Notes under the pieces: generated by a model
What the model saw: the letters and a program-made list of their open reading frames with translations, nothing else
The model's database searches: none
Told to the model about the DNA's origin: nothing
Shown here: one piece after another, positions 6,109 to 10,378 of the stretch
Position numbering within the stretch: position 1 is the first letter of the stretch
How the letters are laid out: each line of letters starts with the position of its first letter
Made by a program: the position numbers and the translations under genes
NCBI GenBank assembly: GCA_009929055.1
Contig: SABI01000075.1
Span: 1 to 10,378, forward strand
Source: Spirochaetia bacterium
Lineage (GTDB): Bacteria; Spirochaetota; Spirochaetia; Sphaerochaetales; Sphaerochaetaceae
Length of the DNA: 10,378 bases
Reading direction: 5' to 3'

Positions 6109-7038
6109 ATGAGTAAGTTCGACATTACAACCATCAAAGGGGTAATCCCTGCAATGGTTACCACCTTTGATGAGAATGAAGAGGTAGATTTGAAAAGGGG
6201 ACGAGATTTAGTGAGGTTCCTTATTGATGCTGGAGTACATGGACTCTATATCACTGGGAGTACTGGTGAGGGATTTCTGATGACAGGTGAGGAGCGAAAG
6301 TCTTTCTGTGAAGCAGTTATCGACGAGGTAAAGGGAAGGATTCCTGTAATTGTGCATGTTGGTGACATTGGAACAAAAAAATCGATTGACCTAGCAAAGC
6401 ATGCAGAGCAAGCGGGAGCTGATGCAATCTCTTCTGTTCCTCCATTCTATTACAGATTCAATGGCGATGACATCTATAACTATTATAAGGATATTTCAGA
6501 GAGTGTTTCTATTCCTATGATTGTCTATAACATCAGTCTCGCTGGCTTGATGAGCAATGCTTTAGTTAAGCGAATCGCCTCAGTTGATAATGTGAAGGGT
6601 CTTAAATTTACAGGCCGCGAACATGATGATATGTGTGCACTAAAGCAAGAACTAGGTTCTGATTTTATGATCTACTCAGGTTGCGATGAGATGGCTACCC
6701 AAGGTCTTCTTGCAGGAGCTGATGGCCTCATTGGGTCTACTTACAACCTCATGCCTGATACTGCAATTGAGATGTATAACCTCACTCAAAAGGGTGATTA
6801 TGTTGGAGCATTCGAAATTCAGAAGATTGCAACTAAACTAATTCATTTCATTACTCAGTGGGATTTCTTCCCAATCATGAAAAATCTCATTACATCGTAT
6901 AGTGTAGATGCAGGATATTCCAGAAGGCCGTTTGCCGCCCCTAGTAAAGAGCTTATGAGTAAGATCAATAGCTTCTGTCTTAACCTTAAGGAAGAGCATA
7001 AGGGTCAGACACATATCGCATTCATTGATAGGATGTGA
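6109..7038 (+). CDS. nanA: N-acetylneuraminate lyase
   Basis: Class I aldolase that reversibly cleaves N-acetylneuraminate to pyruvate and N-acetylmannosamine in the cytoplasm (309 aa, normal length). The (beta/alpha)8 DapA/NanA family motifs are clear: GSTGE at 50-54 for the pyruvate carboxylate, Tyr140 in IVYNISLAG, and the Schiff-base Lys166 in VKGLKFTG. Diagnostic for the sialate lyase branch are GCDEM (191-195), LLAGADGLIGSTYN (200-213) and the TG(R)EHDD segment after the lysine. These follow E. coli NanA (YDE..LLAGADGGIGSTYN) rather than dihydrodipicolinate synthase. The ATG at 6109 follows GAGGAGAAAGG; a TTG five codons earlier in the same frame lies in front of this ribosome binding site and is unlikely to be used. 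It is the first catabolic gene after the importer and the best evidence that the operon handles sialic acid. Confidence 0.93.
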   Translation: MSKFDITTIKGVIPAMVTTFDENEEVDLKRGRDLVRFLIDAGVHGLYITGSTGEGFLMTGEERKSFCEAVIDEVKGRIPVIVHVGDIGTKKSIDLAKHAEQAGADAISSVPPFYYRFNGDDIYNYYKDISESVSIPMIVYNISLAGLMSNALVKRIASVDNVKGLKFTGREHDDMCALKQELGSDFMIYSGCDEMATQGLLAGADGLIGSTYNLMPDTAIEMYNLTQKGDYVGAFEIQKIATKLIHFITQWDFFPIMKNLITSYSVDAGYSRRPFAAPSKELMSKINSFCLNLKEEHKGQTHIAFIDRM

Positions 7039-7069
7039 TATATTGCTAGGTTGAAACTAGGTATTTCAC

Positions 7070-7084
7070 CTATGTACTATATAG
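7070..7084. promoter_or_regulatory. Second candidate operator, upstream of the regulator gene
   Basis: CTATGTA-C-TATATAG is a 15-bp palindrome with one mismatched pair. It shares the core GTACTA, and nine of eleven positions, with the TTTGTACTACA part of the inner palindrome at 277-289. It lies 18 bases before the start of the GntR gene, in a 64-bp gap, which suits autoregulation. A smaller inverted repeat, TAGGT-ATTTC-ACCTA, is just upstream. It is A/T-rich, so chance similarity is possible. Confidence 0.3.
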
Positions 7085-7102
7085 AATTTCAAGGAAATGA
7101 TG

Positions 7103-7786
7103 ATGAAAAATTTGAAGACTAAGAAACTATATCTTCAGGTATATGATGAGTTACGACATTACATTTTGAAGAATAACCTCAAACCAGGTGATAAGATTCC
7201 CACAGAAATGGAACTTTCTCAGGTATTAGGTGTTTCTAGGAATGTCCTCAGAGAAGCTATTAAAACTCTTGAAATTCTTGGAGTAGTAAGTTCAAAACCT
7301 GGAGTAGGGATGATTGTAAACGCCTTTTCTCCCAGTTCGCTCTCAACCTGCATGTTTCTCAACCTTATCGATGATAGGGGGGATCAATTTAGACAGTCAC
7401 AAGAGGTTCGTAAGGTATTGGAGATAGGCTTTGCCCAACAGTGCTTCGATTCCATTACTGATAATCAAATTTCCCGTATGGAGGATTGTGTGAATGCAAT
7501 GCAGTCCTTTGAGGAGTATGAAGATTTTTATGATGCAGATGCATATTTCCATCGATGTATGTATGAGAACCTTGATAACAAGATGCTTATAGCATTTCTG
7601 GACTCTGCATGGGAATGTGATCGAAGTTTTCGAGCAAAGGTAGTAGAAGATAAAGCCTTGCGCATTAAAAAGCATAGTGATATCTGTATTGCCTTACGTG
7701 AGCGACATTATGATGCATTTATGGCAAGTCTTGTTTTTCACTTTACTTATAAATATAAATCTGCTGGGACACGAGAAGAAGAATAG
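7103..7786 (+). CDS. GntR-family transcriptional regulator, FadR/FCD subfamily, probable sialate operon repressor
   Basis: DNA-binding regulator (227 aa). The N-terminal winged helix-turn-helix covers residues 7-74 and has the family pattern: LKPGDKIPTEMELSQVLGVS (26-45), RNVLREAIKTLEILGVV (46-62) and a wing ending KPGVGMIV. The C-terminal all-helical FCD ligand domain (about 97-217) keeps the metal-site residues Asp146, His150 (DAYFH), His191 and His213. It probably binds a metal together with a small carboxylate or sugar effector. Its position between nanA and nagA suggests it senses a sialate-pathway intermediate, a role like E. coli NanR; that is inference. Three ATGs lie in tandem (7097, 7100, 7103). 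The third is best spaced from AAGGAA (7091-7096), but the first would add only two methionines. The stop is two bases before nagA, so the two are probably translated together. Confidence 0.88.
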   Translation: MKNLKTKKLYLQVYDELRHYILKNNLKPGDKIPTEMELSQVLGVSRNVLREAIKTLEILGVVSSKPGVGMIVNAFSPSSLSTCMFLNLIDDRGDQFRQSQEVRKVLEIGFAQQCFDSITDNQISRMEDCVNAMQSFEEYEDFYDADAYFHRCMYENLDNKMLIAFLDSAWECDRSFRAKVVEDKALRIKKHSDICIALRERHYDAFMASLVFHFTYKYKSAGTREEE

Positions 7787-7788
7787 TT

Positions 7789-8940
7789 ATGATTCACCGT
7801 GATAACGACTACGCGATAATACATGCCAAAGTCATGATAGATAAAAAATTGCTTGAAGATGTGACCATTGTAGTAAATCAAGGAATTATTATGTCTGTTG
7901 GAGACTATGACTCGTCAAAGGTACAACATCTTAGAAAGTATGATGCTAAAGGGAGCTTTGTAGGGCCAGGCCTCATAGATATGCACATCCATGGCTGTGG
8001 TGGGTTTGATTCAACTAAAGGTAACATACAAGAAAACCTTGAGTGTTTAGCTTTGTTTCTTGAAGAAAGAGGTATCACAAGTTTTCAGCTTGCTATTGTC
8101 TATGATTTAGATGTATTGATTCAGATTAAGCAGGCTTTGATTGAAAGCTCGTTTCTTGGAAACTATCTAATTGGGGTGCATATAGAAGGACCTTTTATTG
8201 CACCTGAGAAGAAGGGTGGGATTCTTCCTTCATGCATTTTAGGATATGAGAGGAGCTATCTAGATAATATCATTGCTGTAAAGCGAGGAAAAAGGTCTCT
8301 AGTTACCACCATGACTATTGCACCGGAATTGCCAGGTAGTGAAGAATTAACTTCTCTACTAGAAGAGAACAACATTGTTGTGGCCTATGGTCATAGCAAT
8401 TGTTTGCTAGAACAACTAAAGCCTAGAGAGAAGAACCATATTACTCACCTTTTCAATGCGATGAGCAGCATAGATCACAAAAATCCTGGCATAGCAGCCA
8501 TGCCATTTGTTCGTGATTTTTATCATTCGACGTATGAGCTGATCTGTGATGGGGTACATGTAAACCCTTCTATGATTGATTTTACCTTTACCACCCTAGG
8601 AACCGGTAGGATTTGTCTAATTAGTGATGCAATGAACCTAGCTGGAATGGGGCCTACAGAGGGGTTCTATCTAGGAAAAAAGATCTACTCGGATGGAAGG
8701 GCTTGCTATTATAGTAATAATAACGTCCTGATAGGTTCTTCTACTTTAATTTCTGAATCAGCTAAGATGCTTTTTCAGGATGGCTTCTTAGATTGGGATT
8801 CTTATTTTCAAGTTACATCAGAGAACCCTTTAAGGGTCCTCTCTCAAACAGATAAGGGGTTTGTCAAACCCGGATATAAGGCTGATCTTGTAGTATTCTC
8901 AGACAACATGGATATCATAGATGTGTTTAAAGTAGAGTAA
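7789..8940 (+). CDS. nagA: N-acetylglucosamine-6-phosphate deacetylase
   Basis: Cytoplasmic amidohydrolase that removes acetate from GlcNAc-6-phosphate to give glucosamine-6-phosphate (383 aa, normal length). A small N-terminal beta domain is followed by the metal-dependent barrel with GPGLIDMHIHGCGG (59-72; His66 and His68), HIEGPF (131-136; Glu133), YGHSN (200-204; His202), ITHLFNAM (218-225; His220), CDGVHV (253-258; His257) and the catalytic Asp280 in LISDAMNLAGM. The C-terminal NPLR...GFVKPGYKADLVVF closes the beta domain. The HxH pair, present here and in B. subtilis NagA but not in E. coli NagA, suggests a binuclear-type site. The start follows the regulator stop by two bases with no strong ribosome binding site, so translation is probably coupled. 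The nagB deaminase that would follow in the pathway is not in this window. Confidence 0.93.
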   Translation: MIHRDNDYAIIHAKVMIDKKLLEDVTIVVNQGIIMSVGDYDSSKVQHLRKYDAKGSFVGPGLIDMHIHGCGGFDSTKGNIQENLECLALFLEERGITSFQLAIVYDLDVLIQIKQALIESSFLGNYLIGVHIEGPFIAPEKKGGILPSCILGYERSYLDNIIAVKRGKRSLVTTMTIAPELPGSEELTSLLEENNIVVAYGHSNCLLEQLKPREKNHITHLFNAMSSIDHKNPGIAAMPFVRDFYHSTYELICDGVHVNPSMIDFTFTTLGTGRICLISDAMNLAGMGPTEGFYLGKKIYSDGRACYYSNNNVLIGSSTLISESAKMLFQDGFLDWDSYFQVTSENPLRVLSQTDKGFVKPGYKADLVVFSDNMDIIDVFKVE

Positions 8941-8997
8941 AAAGTGTATTTTATGCATATTTTATTGTAAATGATGGGTAGATAGGTGAGGTTAAGT

Positions 8998-10191
8998 ATG
9001 AAAAACAAGTTTTCTGTGCAAGCTAACGAGTATCAAACAATGCTCCTAGACAATGTGCTTCCCTTTTGGTTAAACAATGGTTTTGACCGACAGTACGGTG
9101 GAATGTTGACAGGGCTTGATCGTGAAGGATCTCTTTTAGAAACGGATAAGTCAATCTGGTTTCAAGGGAGAGCTCTTTGGGTTTTTAGTGAAGCCGCACG
9201 AATCTATAGTAGGCAATCTGAGTACCAAGAAGTATGTGCCTCGCTTGTTGAATTTATCGAGAAGCATGGGTTTGATCCTACTGATGGACGCATGTATTTT
9301 AGGGTAAGTCGTGAAGGAAAACCTATTGTAAAGCGAATACGATATGTTTTTAGCGAGACTTTTGCTATCATAGGATTCGCATCATACAGCAGAGCTTTTG
9401 GAAAAAAAGAATATGCTATCAAAGCTTATGATCTCTTTAAGAAAGTATTAAAGACTCTCAGCACTAAAGATCTTCTAGTTCCTAAGTTTGAGCGACAATC
9501 AAAGGGATTTGGAGTTCCTATGATATTACTTAATACAGTACAAGAACTAAGAGAAGCATGCCCTGAGCACAAAGAAGAATTGACTTCTTTCATCGATGAC
9601 CTGCTTCAAGAGATAGAACAGTATTTTGTTCGACCGGAGCTTGAGATTGTGGTTGAACAGTGCTCCGCTGATGGATCGTTGGAACTCGAACACTTTGAAG
9701 GAAGACTCCTTAATCCGGGTCATGCAATAGAAGGCGCCTGGTTTATAATGCGTGAGGCGAGATATCGTGAAAATAATACCAATATTATGAATTTAGGAAC
9801 AAAAATGCTCGACTGGATGTGGAAAATAGGTTGGGATACAGAGAAAAAAGGTATTATCTATTTTCGTGATGCACTAGGTAGAAGTGCTACCGATTACTGG
9901 CATGATATGAAGTTTTGGTGGCCGCAGTGTGAAGCTTCCATTGCTAATCTTATGGCATTCATATTGACAGAAAAGGAGGAGTATCTCAATCAATTTATTG
10001 AAGTTGATAGGTATATAAAGGCTAATTTTGTTGATGAAGAGGCTGGGGAGTGGTATGGATACCTACACCATGACAACTCTTTATCCACTCCCTTGAAGGG
10101 AAATATGTTCAAAGGGCCGTTTCATATACCTAGGATGTATCTAGTGTGTGCTAGTCTACTCAATGAGCTCTCTTTGATAAAGAAAAATTAG
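8998..10191 (+). CDS. N-acylglucosamine 2-epimerase (ManNAc to GlcNAc)
   Basis: AGE-family (alpha/alpha)6-barrel epimerase of 397 aa, expected to interconvert N-acetylmannosamine and N-acetylglucosamine without phosphorylation. Motifs: NNGFDRQYGGMLTGLDREG (26-44), IWFQGRALWVFS (53-64; Arg58), NPGHAIEGAWF (239-249; His242), WHDMKFWWPQCEA (301-313; Glu312) and KGPFHIPRMY (372-381; His376). Arg58, His242, Glu312 and His376 line up well with the active-site Arg, His, Glu and His described for cyanobacterial and pig AGE. The start at 8998 follows AGGTGAGG with a good spacer; an in-frame GTG at 8986 lies within that ribosome binding site. The related cellobiose 2-epimerases share the fold, but the operon context favours ManNAc. 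It is the last gene of the operon. It replaces the NanE (ManNAc-6-P epimerase) step, so a GlcNAc kinase is needed from elsewhere in the genome. Confidence 0.88.
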   Translation: MKNKFSVQANEYQTMLLDNVLPFWLNNGFDRQYGGMLTGLDREGSLLETDKSIWFQGRALWVFSEAARIYSRQSEYQEVCASLVEFIEKHGFDPTDGRMYFRVSREGKPIVKRIRYVFSETFAIIGFASYSRAFGKKEYAIKAYDLFKKVLKTLSTKDLLVPKFERQSKGFGVPMILLNTVQELREACPEHKEELTSFIDDLLQEIEQYFVRPELEIVVEQCSADGSLELEHFEGRLLNPGHAIEGAWFIMREARYRENNTNIMNLGTKMLDWMWKIGWDTEKKGIIYFRDALGRSATDYWHDMKFWWPQCEASIANLMAFILTEKEEYLNQFIEVDRYIKANFVDEEAGEWYGYLHHDNSLSTPLKGNMFKGPFHIPRMYLVCASLLNELSLIKKN

Positions 10192-10279
10192 CTCTTCTTG
10201 TTACTTTGCATGGTATTGTTATGAATAGAGATTGTTCTTTAGGTCTGCTATGTGCATAAAGGTTAGTACGTGAGTCTGT

Positions 10280-10310
10280 AAAAGAGATGAGGGCAGCTAT
10301 TGCTGCCCCT
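10280..10310 (-). terminator. Terminator hairpin in the right repeat copy
   Basis: On the minus strand GGGCAGC, loop AATA, GCTGCCC forms a perfect seven-pair stem, followed by TCATCTC and four T. It would end a minus-strand gene entering from the right edge. The stem would also form in + strand RNA coming from the operon, but without a T-run on that side it would be a weak stop for the operon itself. I see no better terminator after the epimerase gene. Confidence 0.5.
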
Positions 10311-10376
10311 AGAAGGTCTGTTATATACCTGAAGCCATCATATTATGTAGACCTCCACCGTTTTTCACGTTGGTAA
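10280..10376. repeat. 97-bp direct repeat, right copy
   Basis: Right-hand match to 86-182, same orientation, three mismatches (10294, 10324, 10373). The similarity starts in the A-run before the first hairpin and stops two bases before the window ends, so its true right boundary cannot be fixed: after the shared GTAA the copies differ. The hairpins are kept. C at 10294 restores a pair in the first stem at the cost of shifting the bulge, and T at 10324 leaves a T-G pair in the second stem when read as + strand RNA. The 88 bases between the epimerase stop and this repeat contain no gene that I can see. Confidence 0.9.
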
Positions 10377-10378
10377 AT
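10321..10378 (-). CDS. Possible 3' end of an unrecognised convergent gene (partial)
   Basis: Reading leftward from the right edge, the frame gives TNVKNGGGLHNMMASGI and a TAA stop at 10321-10323. A terminator hairpin begins 10 bases further on. The stop codon, terminator and opposite orientation to the operon are what a convergent neighbour would look like. Only about 18 codons are visible, too few to name a family or to exclude chance, and I do not recognise the peptide. The same stretch may instead be a non-coding repeat. Confidence 0.3.
   Translation of the reverse strand, partial: FTNVKNGGGLHNMMASGI

Noticed and set aside
6109..7038. Dihydrodipicolinate synthase (dapA) as the identity of the lyase gene
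   Set aside because: The sialate-lyase segments GCDEM and LLAGADGLIGSTYN and the neighbouring nagA and epimerase genes favour NanA.
8952..8959. TATGCATA palindrome between nagA and the epimerase gene as an operator
   Set aside because: It is short, A/T-rich, and unlike the TTGT-N3-ACAA-type sites, so chance is the simpler explanation.
1..10378. Window as a circular molecule because its ends share a repeat
   Set aside because: The matching segments are not terminal at the left side (86-182) and differ at three positions, so they are two separate copies rather than an assembly overlap. A contig break at the right copy remains possible.
1..10378. CRISPR array, tRNA, rRNA, transposase or integrase
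   Set aside because: I looked for spaced short repeats, tRNA-like cloverleaf ends and recombinase motifs on both strands and saw none. The only sizeable repeat is the 97-bp pair.

Overview
The window reads as a sialic acid (N-acetylneuraminate) uptake and breakdown operon, with all nine complete genes on the + strand. The likely source is a spirochaete of the Sphaerochaeta/Treponema type. This is inferred from the binding-protein signal peptide, which ends in an FAGGAKE-type segment common in that group, from the moderate A+T richness, and from strong AGGAG-type ribosome binding sites. No rRNA or other phylogenetic marker is present, so the lineage is a judgement.

Layout. Positions 1-311 are non-coding. 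They hold one copy of a 97-bp repeat (86-182), a promoter-like region (about 238-277) and a strong inverted repeat (274-299) just before the first gene. Genes then follow: a family-5 (DppA/OppA-type) substrate-binding protein (312-1973), two permeases (2047-3006, 3018-3932) and two ATPases (3946-4947, 4937-5965), together a complete Dpp/Opp-type ABC importer. After a 143-bp gap come N-acetylneuraminate lyase nanA (6109-7038), a FadR-subfamily GntR regulator (7103-7786), N-acetylglucosamine-6-phosphate deacetylase nagA (7789-8940) and an N-acylglucosamine 2-epimerase (8998-10191). The second copy of the 97-bp repeat (10280-10376) closes the window.

How the genes work together (inference from families and context). 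The ABC importer, comparable in family to the SatABCD sialate importer of Haemophilus ducreyi, would bring in sialic acid or a sialylated small molecule. NanA splits Neu5Ac into pyruvate and ManNAc. The epimerase converts ManNAc to GlcNAc, a kinase not present here would make GlcNAc-6-P, and NagA deacetylates that to glucosamine-6-P. This is the unphosphorylated-epimerase route known from Bacteroides fragilis, not the E. coli NanK/NanE route. The GntR protein probably represses the operon through TNGT-N3-ACNA-type palindromes, one of which overlaps the expected transcription start.

Most unusual feature. The substrate-binding protein appears circularly permuted. After the signal peptide comes the half that is normally C-terminal (starting at the PLxDxRxRQAL region), and only then the half that is normally N-terminal (EDG-type segment, GVKWHDG, PIGTGPF), in one uninterrupted reading frame of about normal length. 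The second notable feature is the pair of nearly identical 97-bp direct repeats bracketing the whole operon.
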